Positions 51,327 through 60,458 are shown, counted from the first letter of the stretch. The stretch: 64,000 bases of DNA from Streptomyces fulvoviolaceus (GCF_000718165.1 NZ_JOEY01000051.1:5328-69327), one strand, 5' to 3'. Notes: a model not told the origin generated them from the sequence alone. Made by a program: numbers and translations.

Positions 51327-54131
51327 ATGGCCCCGCCCCTCTCCAGACGAAACCTCCTCCAGGCCGCAGCGCTCGCCGCCGCCGCGCCCGCGATCTCGTT
51401 CGCGACGACCGGCCGGGCCGTCGCTGCAGCTCCGGAGGCACCGCCCGTGTGGACCGTCCAGCCCTTCGCTCTCGACGAGGTCGCGCTCGGCGCGGGCCTC
51501 TTCGCCGACAAGCGGAAACTCATGCTCGACCACGCCCGCGGCTACGACGTGAACCGGCTGCTGCAGGTCTTCCGCGCCAACGCCGGCCTGTCCACCGGCG
51601 GCGCGGTCGCGCCCGGCGGGTGGGAAGGGCTGGACGGGGAGGCCAACGGCAACCTGCGCGGCCACTACACCGGGCACTTCCTGACCATGCTGTCCCAGGC
51701 CTACGCCGGCACGGGCGAGCAGGTGTTCGTCGACAAGACCCACACGGTGATCGAGGCGCTGACCGAGGTGCGCGAGGCGCTGCGCAAGGACCCTGCGGTT
51801 CTGACGGTCACCGGGAAGTTCGGCACCGCCGCCGAGAACGTCCGCGGCTCCTACCAGTACGTCGACCTCCCCGCCGCAGCCCTCGGCGGCACCTCGGCGA
51901 TCACCCTGTCCGCCTGGGTGAAGCCCACCCACGACGCCAACTGGACCCGGGTCTTCGACTTCGGCAACGACACGACGCGCTATCTGTACCTGGCCGCGCG
52001 CAACGCGAGCGGTGTGCCGCGCTTCGCCATCACGACGAGCGGGGCGGGAGGCGAGCAGGGCCTCAACGGCACGGCCGCGCTGCCGCTGAACGAGTGGAGC
52101 CACCTGGCCGTGACACTCGCGGGCGGCACCGGCACGCTCTACGTCAACGGCACGGCCGTGGCGCAGAACACGTCGATGTCGCTCACCCCGGCCACCCTCG
52201 GCACCCTCACCAACAACTGGCTGGGGCGCTCGAACTACTCCGGCGACCCCGTCTTCGCGGGCGCCTACGACGAGTTCAACGTCTTCTCGCGCGCCCTGAC
52301 CGGCGCCGAGGTCACCGAGTTGCAGGGAGCCCGCGCCGCCGACGCCTCCACGGGCCGCGGTGACCTCGCCTCGTACGCCTTCGACGAGACCACCGGCAGC
52401 ACCTTCGCTGACGCCTCCGGCCGCGACCTGACCGCCACCCTGCGCCGCACCTGGGGCGCGCCCAGCCACCCCGGGTTCCTGGCGGCGTACCCGGAGACGC
52501 AGTTCATCGACCTGGAGTCGAGGACCAGCCCCGACTACACCAAGGTGTGGGCGCCCTACTACACCGCGCACAAGATCCTCAGGGGCCTGCTGGACGCGTA
52601 CTCCGCCACCGACGACGCACGGGCACTCGATCTCGCGTCCGGCATGGGCGACTGGATGTACTCCCGGCTGTCCAAGCTGCCCGACGCCACCCTTCAGCGG
52701 ATGTGGGGCATCTTCTCCAGCGGCGAGTTCGGCGGCATCGTCGAGGCGATCGTCGACCTGCACGCACTCACCGGCAAGGCCGAACACCTGGCACTGGCCA
52801 AGCTGTTCGACCTCGACAAGCTCATCGACGCGTGCGCCGCGAACACCGACACCCTCGACGGACTGCACGCCAACCAGCACATCCCGATCTTCACCGGGCT
52901 GGTGCGGCTGTACGACGCGACGGGCGAGGAGCGTTACCTCACCGCGGCGAAGAACTTCTGGGGCATGGTCGTACCGGGGCGCATGTACGGCATCGGCGGT
53001 ACCAGCACCACCGAGTTCTGGAAGGCCTCCGGAGTGATCGCCGGCACGATCAGCGACACCACGGCCGAGACGTGCTGCGCGTACAACATGCTGAAGCTGA
53101 GCCGGACCCTGTTCTTCCACGAGCAGGCCCCGAAGTACATGGACTACTACGAGCGGGCCCTGTACAACCAGGTGCTCGGCTCCAAGCAGGACAAGGCGGA
53201 CGCGGAGAAGCCGCTCGTCACGTACTTCATCGGTCTGACGCCCGGCCATGTGCGCGACTACACGCCGAAGCAGGGCACGACCTGCTGCGAAGGCACCGGT
53301 ATGGAGAGCGCCACGAAGTACCAGGACTCGGTGTACTTCAAGGCGGCCGACGGCAGCGCGCTGTACGTCAACCTGTACAGCCCGTCCCAACTGGACTGGT
53401 CCGAAAAGGGTGTGACGGTCACTCAGAAGACCGGCTATCCGCGGGAGCAGGGGACCACGCTCACCGTCGGAGGCGGCAGCGCGGCCTTCGAGCTGCGGCT
53501 GCGGGTGCCGTCCTGGGCGACCGTCGGTTTCCGGGTGACGGTCAACGGCCGTGCGGTGTCCGGGAGTCCAACGCCGGGGAGCTACTTCGGCGTGTCCCGG
53601 AGGTGGCGCGCCGGGGACACCGTGCGGGTGAGCATCCCCTTCCGGCTCCGGGTGGAGAAGGCCCTCGACGACCCGTCCCTGCAGACCCTGTTCTACGGGC
53701 CGGTCAACCTGGTCGGGCGCAACTCCGCGACGAGCTACCTGCCGTTCGGGCTGTACCGCAACGCCGGGCTCTCCGGCGACCTGCTGCCCTCCCTCACCCC
53801 GGTGAGCGGCAAGCCGCTCCACTTCACCCTGGACGGCACCGAGTTCGCCCCGTTCTCCGAAGGGACCGAGGACCCGACCCACGCCTACTTCCGGCGCTCC
53901 GAACCGCGCGTGGTCTTCGGCACCACCGACTCCGGCGTGGCCAACCCGGTGAAGGCCGACGGGACCAGCCTGCTCGACGAGATCTGGGCCGGTGCCCCGT
54001 TCGGCAGCAAGCGCGCGCTGGTCTCGCGCGCGCGGTCGACGGTGAGCGCCTGGGTGGCGGCGGGGCTGCTCGGACAGTCCGACGGACAGACGGTGGTGAG
54101 CACCGCGGAGAAGGCGACGTACGCGCCCTGA
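51327..54131 (+). CDS. GH127 beta-L-arabinofuranosidase with inserted LamG domain, Tat-exported
   Basis: 934 aa. The N-terminus has a twin-arginine signal (SRRNLLQAAALAAAAP, Arg7-Arg8). The (alpha/alpha)6 catalytic domain begins VALGAGLFADKRKLMLDHA and RGHYTGHFLTM, then is interrupted at about 165-370 by a LamG/concanavalin-like sandwich (QYVDLPAAALGG, SAWVKPTHDANW, LGRSNYSGDPVFAGAYDEFNVFSRAL). It resumes at SHPGFLAAYPETQF. The zinc/cysteine site of the family is present: Glu581 and Cys583 in AETCCAYN, and Cys653-Cys654 in TTCCEG, Cys653 being the likely nucleophile. It releases L-arabinose from arabinan or arabinogalactan-protein glycans. ATG follows GAGGAG. Confidence 0.92.
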   Translation: MAPPLSRRNLLQAAALAAAAPAISFATTGRAVAAAPEAPPVWTVQPFALDEVALGAGLFADKRKLMLDHARGYDVNRLLQVFRANAGLSTGGAVAPGGWEGLDGEANGNLRGHYTGHFLTMLSQAYAGTGEQVFVDKTHTVIEALTEVREALRKDPAVLTVTGKFGTAAENVRGSYQYVDLPAAALGGTSAITLSAWVKPTHDANWTRVFDFGNDTTRYLYLAARNASGVPRFAITTSGAGGEQGLNGTAALPLNEWSHLAVTLAGGTGTLYVNGTAVAQNTSMSLTPATLGTLTNNWLGRSNYSGDPVFAGAYDEFNVFSRALTGAEVTELQGARAADASTGRGDLASYAFDETTGSTFADASGRDLTATLRRTWGAPSHPGFLAAYPETQFIDLESRTSPDYTKVWAPYYTAHKILRGLLDAYSATDDARALDLASGMGDWMYSRLSKLPDATLQRMWGIFSSGEFGGIVEAIVDLHALTGKAEHLALAKLFDLDKLIDACAANTDTLDGLHANQHIPIFTGLVRLYDATGEERYLTAAKNFWGMVVPGRMYGIGGTSTTEFWKASGVIAGTISDTTAETCCAYNMLKLSRTLFFHEQAPKYMDYYERALYNQVLGSKQDKADAEKPLVTYFIGLTPGHVRDYTPKQGTTCCEGTGMESATKYQDSVYFKAADGSALYVNLYSPSQLDWSEKGVTVTQKTGYPREQGTTLTVGGGSAAFELRLRVPSWATVGFRVTVNGRAVSGSPTPGSYFGVSRRWRAGDTVRVSIPFRLRVEKALDDPSLQTLFYGPVNLVGRNSATSYLPFGLYRNAGLSGDLLPSLTPVSGKPLHFTLDGTEFAPFSEGTEDPTHAYFRRSEPRVVFGTTDSGVANPVKADGTSLLDEIWAGAPFGSKRALVSRARSTVSAWVAAGLLGQSDGQTVVSTAEKATYAP

Positions 54132-54146
54132 CCCGCGCACTACCTG

Positions 54147-54172
54147 AGGGCGCCCGAGGCTTCGGGCGCCCT
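54147..54172 (+). terminator. Terminator after the GH127 gene
   Basis: AGGGCGCCCGA pairs perfectly with TCGGGCGCCCT around GGCT, followed by two more T. Located 16 bp after the GH127 stop. Confidence 0.9.
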
Positions 54173-54190
54173 TTGCCATACGTGATGACC

Positions 54191-54217
54191 CATTTGCCTA
54201 AACGCTTTAGGCAAATG
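54191..54217. promoter_or_regulatory. Near-ideal TetR operator
   Basis: CATTTGCCTAAA and TTTAGGCAAATG flank CGC: perfect 12-bp arms. It lies 33 bp before the TetR start codon in an AT-rich island. Confidence 0.85.
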
Positions 54218-54249
54218 CATAATCGTCTCTGGCATACAGGAGGACGGTT

Positions 54250-54828
54250 ATGGCACGCGTAGGGCTCACCACGGAACGCCTGGTCAGGGCGGGTGCGGAG
54301 CTGGCCGACGAGATCGGCTTCGAGCAGGTGACCGCCTCGGAGCTCGCCCGGCGGTTCGACGTCAAGGTCGCGAGCCTGTACTCGCACGTGAAGAACTCCC
54401 AGGACCTCAAGACCCGGATCGCCCTGTTCGCCTTGGCGGAGCTCGCCGACCGGGCCGCCGACGCGGTGGCCGGCCGCGCCGGCAAGGACGCCCTGACCGC
54501 CTTCGCGCATGCCTACCGCGACTACGGCCGCGAGCACCCCGGCCGCGCCGCCGCCGCGCGGCTGAGGCTCGACCCCGAGACGGCCGCCGCCAGTGCAGGT
54601 GTCCGGCACGCCCAGATGACGCGGGCGATCCTGCGCGGCTACGACCTCGCGGAGCCGGACCAGACGCATGCCGTCCGACTGCTGGGCAGCGTCTTCCACG
54701 GCTACGTCAGCCTGGAGACGGCAGGCGGCTTCAGCCACAGCGCCCCCGACTCGGAAGAGACCTGGACCAGGATCCTCGACGCCCTCGACGCCCTCCTGCG
54801 CAACTGGCCCGCCCCTCCCACCCCTTGA
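54250..54828 (+). CDS. TetR family transcriptional regulator (WHG-type C-terminus)
   Basis: 192 aa. The HTH is EQVTASELARRFDVKVASLYSHVKN, and the C-terminal domain reads LLGSVFHGYVSLETAGGFSH, the TetR_C/WHG type. A 27-bp palindrome in its own promoter is almost certainly its site. ATG follows AGGAGG. The SGNH hydrolase begins 16 bp after its stop, so the two are co-transcribed and the regulator likely responds to a substrate or product of that enzyme. Confidence 0.94.
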   Translation: MARVGLTTERLVRAGAELADEIGFEQVTASELARRFDVKVASLYSHVKNSQDLKTRIALFALAELADRAADAVAGRAGKDALTAFAHAYRDYGREHPGRAAAARLRLDPETAAASAGVRHAQMTRAILRGYDLAEPDQTHAVRLLGSVFHGYVSLETAGGFSHSAPDSEETWTRILDALDALLRNWPAPPTP

Positions 54829-54844
54829 TCGACAGGCTGAGGAC

Positions 54845-56029
54845 ATGCACACCGAGCACGACTGGATCACCACGCCCATCACCGCGGACCTCCTGCGCGG
54901 CGCCCTCGACCTGGAGCGCACCGAGCACGGCGTGCTGCCGCACCGGCTGCCGGCCAAGGCCCGCGCCCAGTGCGCCGACGGGCAGCTGGCCATGGCCGAG
55001 TCCCAGCCCTCCGGCGTACGACTGGTCTTCCGCACCCGGGCCACCGCGCTCGAACTGGACAGCCGGCCCACCAAGCGGGTCTACGTGGGCGCTCCGTTCC
55101 GTCCGGACGGCGTGTACGACCTGCTCGTCGACGGCCGCCGGGCCGGTCAGGGCGTCGTGAAGGGCGGCAACACCCTCACCATCGACATGACCACCGGGAC
55201 CGCCGAGATACAGTCCGGCCCGCCCGGCACCCTCCGCTTCGACGACCTGCCCGACGGCGTCAAGGACGTCGAGATCTGGCTGCCGCACAACGAGACGACG
55301 GAACTCGTCGCGCTGCGCACCGACGCCCCCGTCGAGCCCGCACCGGACAGCGGCCGCCGGGTGTGGCTGCACCACGGCAGCTCCATCAGCCACGGCTCCG
55401 ACGCCGCGAGTCCCACCACCACCTGGCCCGCGCTGGCCGCCTCGCTCGGCGATGTGGAGCTGATCAACCTGGGCCTGGGCGGCAGCGCCCTGCTCGACCC
55501 GTTCACCGCCCGTGCCCTGCGCGACACCCCCGCCGACCTGATCAGCGTCAAGATCGGCATCAACCTGGTCAACGCCGACCTGATGCGACTGCGTGCCTTC
55601 GGCCCCGCGGTCCACGGTTTCCTCGACACGATCCGCGAGGGCCACCCCACCACGCCGTTGCTGGTCGTCTCGCCCCTCCTGTGCCCGATCCACGAGGACA
55701 CCCCCGGCCCGAGCGCCCCGGACTTCGCCAACCTCAGCGAGGGGCGGCTGCGGTTCGTGGCCATGGGCGACCCGGCGGAACGGGCGAGCGGCAAACTGAC
55801 CCTGCGGGTCATCCGCGACGAGCTCGCCCGGATCGTGGAGCAGCGGGCGGCCGAGGACCCGAACCTGCACCACCTCGACGGCCGCGACCTGTACGGCGAG
55901 ACCGACTCCGCCGAGCTGCCCCTGCCGGACGACCTGCATCCGGACGCCGCCACCCACCGCCGTATCGGCGAGCGCTTCGCGGAAGCCGCCTTCGGTGCCG
56001 ACGGCGTCTTCGTGGACGGCGGCGTCTGA
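54845..56029 (+). CDS. SGNH/GDSL-type esterase with N-terminal beta-domain
   Basis: 394 aa, no signal peptide. Residues 1-170 form a beta-rich domain (VRLVFRTRATALELDSRPTK, DVEIWLPHNETTELVALR). The hydrolase follows: block I HHGSSISHGSD (Ser nucleophile in a GSS variant), block II NLGLGGSALL, block III KIGINLVN (GxN), and block V LPDDLHPDAATH with the Asp-His pair. The set is complete. Likely a carbohydrate or small-ester deacetylase in the cytoplasm. The operon with TetR suggests induction by its substrate. Confidence 0.88.
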   Translation: MHTEHDWITTPITADLLRGALDLERTEHGVLPHRLPAKARAQCADGQLAMAESQPSGVRLVFRTRATALELDSRPTKRVYVGAPFRPDGVYDLLVDGRRAGQGVVKGGNTLTIDMTTGTAEIQSGPPGTLRFDDLPDGVKDVEIWLPHNETTELVALRTDAPVEPAPDSGRRVWLHHGSSISHGSDAASPTTTWPALAASLGDVELINLGLGGSALLDPFTARALRDTPADLISVKIGINLVNADLMRLRAFGPAVHGFLDTIREGHPTTPLLVVSPLLCPIHEDTPGPSAPDFANLSEGRLRFVAMGDPAERASGKLTLRVIRDELARIVEQRAAEDPNLHHLDGRDLYGETDSAELPLPDDLHPDAATHRRIGERFAEAAFGADGVFVDGGV

Positions 56030-56039
56030 AAGCCGGGTA

Positions 56040-56798
56040 CTACGAACGACGGCGAGGCTTGCCGCCCCGCCTGGCACCTGAACCCTTGGGGCTTCCCGAA
56101 CCGCTCCGGGAGCCGGTCGATCTGCCGACGGCCGGCTTGCGCCCGCCGCTCTTCTCGGCCTTCTGCTTGCGCTCCCCCTCGGGCTGAGCACGCCCGCGCG
56201 TGCTGTTGACCGTCCGCCCGCGGACGATCCCGATGAAGTCCTCGACCAGCTCGGTGGTCGCGTCCTCACACCACGACAGCGCCACGCCGGACTGGGGGGC
56301 GTCGACGACCGGACGGTACGTGAGGTCCTTCCGGTGGTGCAGACGGGCCAGCGACTGGGGCACCACCAGGACGCCCACGCCCGCCGCCACGAGTTCGATC
56401 GCGTCCTCGGTGGTGGCGGGGCGCTCGAGAGCGGGCTGTCCCGGGGGCCGCTCCCAGCCGAGGACGTCGTCGAGGGGGTGGAAGACGACCTCGTCGGCCA
56501 GGTCGTCGAGGGTCACCTCCTCCGCCGCCGTCACGACGTGGTCCTTGGGGACCACGACCACGGTCGTCTCGGTGTAGAGGGGGATCGCGCTGAACACCGT
56601 ACGGTCGACCGGCAGCCGTACGAAGCCCGCGTCGGCAGCGCCGTCGCGCAACACATCGGATGCCTCGGTGGGCGTGACCTGGAGGAGGGTCAGCGGGACG
56701 TCGGGCAGGCGTTCGTTCCAGATCCGCACCCACTTGGCGGGCGTCACCCCGGGGACGTACGCGAGCCGGAAGGAGGGGGATTCTGGCGAGTCTGTCAC
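56040..56798 (-). CDS. LysR-type substrate-binding domain without HTH, basic tail
   Basis: 252 aa. Residues about 8-190 are a LysR effector-binding domain (FRLAYVPGVTPAKWVRIWNERLPDVPLTLLQV, ADAGFVRLPVD, TETTVVVVPKDHVV, AGVGVLVVPQSLARL). The usual N-terminal winged helix is absent and the domain begins at the start codon. Residues about 198-252 are a Lys/Arg/Gly/Ser-rich tail (KQKAEKSGGRKPAV and on) that could bind nucleic acid or a partner. TAACCT lies six bases before GTG with no ribosome site, so a leaderless mRNA is likely. Divergent from DUF5997, 58 bp apart. Confidence 0.88.
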   Translation of the reverse strand: MTDSPESPSFRLAYVPGVTPAKWVRIWNERLPDVPLTLLQVTPTEASDVLRDGAADAGFVRLPVDRTVFSAIPLYTETTVVVVPKDHVVTAAEEVTLDDLADEVVFHPLDDVLGWERPPGQPALERPATTEDAIELVAAGVGVLVVPQSLARLHHRKDLTYRPVVDAPQSGVALSWCEDATTELVEDFIGIVRGRTVNSTRGRAQPEGERKQKAEKSGGRKPAVGRSTGSRSGSGSPKGSGARRGGKPRRRS

Positions 56799-56856
56799 TC
56801 CGCAAGGTTATCCGCTGTGGTCGGAGGTCTCGTCCGTGGCCTTTAGTCTTGACTCC

Positions 56857-57243
56857 ATGAAGTCGCAGCAGACCACCCAGACGATGAAGCCCGCGACCGC
56901 GGCGAAGAAGCTGGGTGTGTACCTCCCGGCCACCCCCGCTGAGTTCCAGGAGGGCGTGGTCTCGCGCGCCGAGCTCAACGAGCTGCAGGCGAATCCTCCG
57001 CAGTGGCTGCAGGAGCTGCGCAGCAGCGGCCCGCACCCCCGCCCGGTGGTCGCGGCGAGGCTGGGCATCTCCATCGCGGGTCTCGCACGCGGCGGGGTCA
57101 CCGAAGCGCTCACCACCGAGCAGATCGAGGCGCTGAGGCAGGACAAGCCCGAGTGGCTGGAGAAGGAGCGCGCCACGCAGGCCGAGGTCCGCAAGGAAGC
57201 GGTGCGCATCAAGGAGAAGAAGGCCGACCGCGAGGGTTCCTGA
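56857..57243 (+). CDS. DUF5997 family protein
   Basis: 128 aa, soluble. KPATAAKKLGVYLPATPAEF opens the family domain. A helix-turn-helix-like stretch follows (RPVVAARLGISIAGLARGG), and then a long charged C-terminal helix (WLEKERATQAEVRKEAVRIKEKKADRE). No function is known to me. It faces the HTH-less LysR domain gene, an arrangement I recall as conserved in Streptomyces; the two may form a split sensor-effector pair. TTTAGT lies nine bases before ATG. Confidence 0.82.
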   Translation: MKSQQTTQTMKPATAAKKLGVYLPATPAEFQEGVVSRAELNELQANPPQWLQELRSSGPHPRPVVAARLGISIAGLARGGVTEALTTEQIEALRQDKPEWLEKERATQAEVRKEAVRIKEKKADREGS

Positions 57244-57294
57244 CCCCCGAAAACTCCGGTGCGCCGGTTCGAACGGTTCTGCGACCATGCCGGA

Positions 57295-59466
57295 ATGGTC
57301 CACCGTCTCGAACCCCTGATCGTCCGGCACACCCACCGAATCCCCGCCCCCGCGGGACCCGCCGGGGCGGGCGATGTCGCTGCGCGGCAGTTCGACGCCG
57401 TGCTGATGTCCGTGGGCTTCAAGCTCTCGGCCCAGGCGCTGGAACATCTGTCGGGGCTGGCCGAGGGCACGGTCGTCGACACCGCTGTGCGCACGCTGGG
57501 CACCGTCCGCGCGATGGTCGGCGACCATGTGCGGCACAACGTCTACTTCATCGACTTCCCGGCCAACGTGCCCGACACGTTCGACTTCTGGATGCGCTGC
57601 ATCGCCGAGGCGCTGGAGGACGACAAGGCGCGCGCGGGGACGATCGCCCAGCTGCGGAGCGGTGTGGTCGACCTGCTCACGCTTCCGTCCTACGGCAACT
57701 ACCGGCACACGTACGCCGAGATGCTCGCCGCCCATGACGAGCTGACGGCCGCGGCGGGCGACCGGCTGACGGTCCTGCACCTGGCCGGCGATGTGGAGGG
57801 CGAGGTCACGGCCCTCTACCTGGCGCTGGCCGGCAGCACCACTCCGCTGGGCGAGGAGCACCTGGGTGATCTGAAGGTCCTCGCCGGGTACTGCGCGGAC
57901 GGTCCTCAGCCCGAGGCGATCCCGGTGCGGGAGAACCGCGCGGTCGTCAACGAGGCCCGGCTGAAGTCCGGCGCGAGCCTCCTCCTGGACACCGTGACCG
58001 ATGTGCTGCGGCTGGCCTGTGCGCTGTCCGGCGGGGACGTGACCCTCCAGGAGCCGACCCGGTTCCGGGCGCTGTCGCGGCCGGTCCGCCGTGCCCTGCT
58101 GGCGGGGCTGGACTCCGTCGTCGCGGCGGCCCCGGCCAAGCTCGCCGACGTCACCACGCACCGCGAGCCCTTCAAGCGTCTGGGCGAGCGCCTCCACCCG
58201 CACGAGTACCCGCGGTGGCCGCACGCCGCCGACGTGTTCGCCGTCGCCCGGGGCGAGAAGCAGGCGCGCACCTTCGACGGCCGGGTCGAGGTACTGCTCG
58301 GCGCGAACGACCTCACCCGCGCGGTGGAGCTGCTGAAGTCCGCGCCGGGCAAGCTGTTCCGCTCGCTGGACCGGCTGCTGCGCACAGCGCCCACCCAGGA
58401 GGAGCGGGACGGCGTCGTGGCCGCCGCCGAGGAGGTCGCCCCCGACGTGTCCGGCAGGGTCGTCCTGTCGGTCCGCGAACACCTCCACAACCGCGCCGAG
58501 GAGACCGGGCGGCGCCGCGTGTTCGTCAACCGCCTCGGCCGCGCCCACGTCACCGACGACACGCGCCCGCCCGTCCCGCCCACGGAGCGCAAGCGCCTGA
58601 TCGCCGCGTTCGACGCCGATATCAGGCGCCGGCTCCCGGTCGTGGAGCGGCTGTTGGTGGACCCCGACGTCCTCGACGTGGCGCTTCCGCTCAGCGGCCG
58701 GGCGACCGCGGCCGGGCTCGGTGTGCTGCCCCGCGGTTCCGTCTCGCCGGTCGACGGCGAGCTGCTGCGGTTCTTCGTGTACTGGAAGCAGACGGCCCAC
58801 ACCACCGACTACGACCTGTCGGCGCTACTGCTGGATGCCAAGTACGCGACGGTGTCCTGGCTGTCGTACACGAATCTGAAGGACGTCGAGGGCGAGCACT
58901 CGGGCGACATCACCGACGCACCCGACGGCGCCTCGGAGTTCATCAACCTGCGCCTCGGAGCGGTACGCGGCACGTTCATCGTTCCGCAGGTGAACATCTA
59001 CTCCGGGGAGGGCTTCCAGGAGACCGCGGAGTCGTTCTTCGGGTTCATGCTGCGCGAGGCCGAGCAGCAGGGCCGTCCCTTCGAGCCGCGTACGGTGCGG
59101 ATGAAGTCGGAGCTGCGCGGTCCGGGCCGGGTGGCGCTGCCGCTGGCGTTCCGGCGCGCGGAGGACGGGAGCTGGCACGCCAAGTGGCTGCACCTGTACC
59201 TGAAGGGCCATCCGTCGCAGAACCAGGTCGAGGGCAACCGGGTGACGGTCGCGACGCTGGTGCGCGGGATCGTCGAGCGTGAGCAGCTCGACGTCCGGTA
59301 TCTCACCGGCCTGATGGCCGACGCCGGTGCGACGGTGACGCCGTGGGACGGCGAGACGGTCCCCGACGTGCCCGTCACCTACATCGGCCTGGAGCGTCCC
59401 GAGGGGCTGCACCCGGACTCCCGGGTCATCACCCCGGAAAACCTGCGCGACTTGATCCCGGGCTGA
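57295..59466 (+). CDS. Large protein with C-terminal TerD-like domain
   Basis: About 723 aa. The first 470 residues are helical and unrecognised in detail (LSAQALEHLSGLAEGTVVDTAVRTLG, HNVYFIDFPANVPDTFDFWMRC, RWPHAADVFAVARGEK). The C-terminal 180 residues look like a TerD beta-sandwich: FVYWKQTAHTTDYDLSALLLDA, SWLSYTNL, DGASEFINLRLG and VPQVNIYSGEGFQE, with Asp-rich calcium loops. It resembles the SCO0854/MXAN_6230-type proteins of Ter-like stress systems, but no RING-type cysteines are seen. The start is uncertain; GTG 57259 is the other option. Role unknown, possibly membrane or phage/chemical stress. Confidence 0.75.
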   Translation: MVHRLEPLIVRHTHRIPAPAGPAGAGDVAARQFDAVLMSVGFKLSAQALEHLSGLAEGTVVDTAVRTLGTVRAMVGDHVRHNVYFIDFPANVPDTFDFWMRCIAEALEDDKARAGTIAQLRSGVVDLLTLPSYGNYRHTYAEMLAAHDELTAAAGDRLTVLHLAGDVEGEVTALYLALAGSTTPLGEEHLGDLKVLAGYCADGPQPEAIPVRENRAVVNEARLKSGASLLLDTVTDVLRLACALSGGDVTLQEPTRFRALSRPVRRALLAGLDSVVAAAPAKLADVTTHREPFKRLGERLHPHEYPRWPHAADVFAVARGEKQARTFDGRVEVLLGANDLTRAVELLKSAPGKLFRSLDRLLRTAPTQEERDGVVAAAEEVAPDVSGRVVLSVREHLHNRAEETGRRRVFVNRLGRAHVTDDTRPPVPPTERKRLIAAFDADIRRRLPVVERLLVDPDVLDVALPLSGRATAAGLGVLPRGSVSPVDGELLRFFVYWKQTAHTTDYDLSALLLDAKYATVSWLSYTNLKDVEGEHSGDITDAPDGASEFINLRLGAVRGTFIVPQVNIYSGEGFQETAESFFGFMLREAEQQGRPFEPRTVRMKSELRGPGRVALPLAFRRAEDGSWHAKWLHLYLKGHPSQNQVEGNRVTVATLVRGIVEREQLDVRYLTGLMADAGATVTPWDGETVPDVPVTYIGLERPEGLHPDSRVITPENLRDLIPG

Positions 59467-59573
59467 CTGTTACCGTTGCTCGTGGCGAGGCCATGAAGGG
59501 GCTTCCTTCTCATGCACCGCGGAAGCGGCTTCAAATCCAGTCCCTTCGCTTTCCTCGCCCTCTACGTCGCACC

Positions 59574-59602
59574 GGGCGGCGCTCACCGAGTGAGCGCCGC
59601 CC
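59574..59602. terminator. Bidirectional terminator overlapping the fructosamine kinase stop
   Basis: GGGCGGCGCTCAC pairs perfectly with GTGAGCGCCGCCC around CGA (13-bp stem). The TGA of the leftward gene is inside the stem. Confidence 0.85.
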
Positions 59603-60458
59603 GAGCCACATCCAGCGCCTGTACCGCGTACCCGCGGCCGAACAGCACCGCGTGGACCAGCAGCGGGAAGAGCTGGTGCAGTCCGATCCGGTCCTCCCAG
59701 CCGTCGGCGAGCGGAGCGACCTGTTCGTAGCCGTGCAGCACCTCGTCCAGGTAGGGGCAGCCGAAGAGGTGGAGCATCGCGAGGTCGGTCTCGCGGTGGC
59801 CGCCGTGCGCGGCCGGGTCGATGAGCCAGGGGCGGCCGTCGGCGCCCCACGTCACGTTGCCGTTCCACAGGTCCCCGTGCAGTCGGGCGGGCGGCTCGGC
59901 GGGGCCGGCCAGGTCGGGCAGCCGCTCGCAGACGCGCTCGAAAACGGCCGCCTCGGCGGGGACGACCGTCCCCTCGTTCACCGCGAGGCGCACGTACGCC
60001 AGCACGCGGTGCTCGGCATACCACTCGGGCCAGTCACCACCGTGGACGTTCCGCATGGGTGCGCGCCCGATGTACGCGTCCCGAAGGCCGTCGGGCGGCG
60101 GGGCGCCGAAGGCGGGCGCATCGGCGGCGTGCAGCCCGGCGAGGGCCCGGCCGAGGTCGGCCGCAGCATCGCTGTTGGGCCGCCCCCGCAGGATCAGGTC
60201 GGTCACCAGCCAGTGTGAGTCGTGGCCGCGCACGGCCGGGACGCGGACAGCACCGGAGTCGGCCAGCCAGCGCAGCCCCGCCACTTCGGCCAGTACCTCA
60301 CCGGGCTCATTGCCGCGCTTGACCATCACCGACTGTCCGCCGTCGAGGGTGACTTCGGTGAGGGCGGCGGACAGGCGGCGTTCCCCGGACGCCGGGCGGC
60401 CGGTGAACCGCGCCGCTGCGGCGCCCGGTCCCTCACCTGGGGTTTTCGTGATCGGCAC
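59583..60458 (-). CDS. Fructosamine kinase family protein
   Basis: 291 aa of the FN3K/choline-kinase-like fold. The ATP lysine lies in QSVMVKRGN, the catalytic loop is RLHGDLWNGNV, and the Mg-binding segment is LIDPAAHGGHRETDLAMLHLFG. It phosphorylates fructosamines or ribulosamines on proteins or small amines so that they decompose (deglycation). GTG start with GGAGGGA upstream. Monocistronic, closed by a strong hairpin. Confidence 0.92.
   Translation of the reverse strand: MPITKTPGEGPGAAAARFTGRPASGERRLSAALTEVTLDGGQSVMVKRGNEPGEVLAEVAGLRWLADSGAVRVPAVRGHDSHWLVTDLILRGRPNSDAAADLGRALAGLHAADAPAFGAPPPDGLRDAYIGRAPMRNVHGGDWPEWYAEHRVLAYVRLAVNEGTVVPAEAAVFERVCERLPDLAGPAEPPARLHGDLWNGNVTWGADGRPWLIDPAAHGGHRETDLAMLHLFGCPYLDEVLHGYEQVAPLADGWEDRIGLHQLFPLLVHAVLFGRGYAVQALDVARAALTR

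Noticed and set aside
57295..59466. RING finger in the TerD-domain protein
   Set aside because: No cysteine/histidine cluster of the required spacing is visible.
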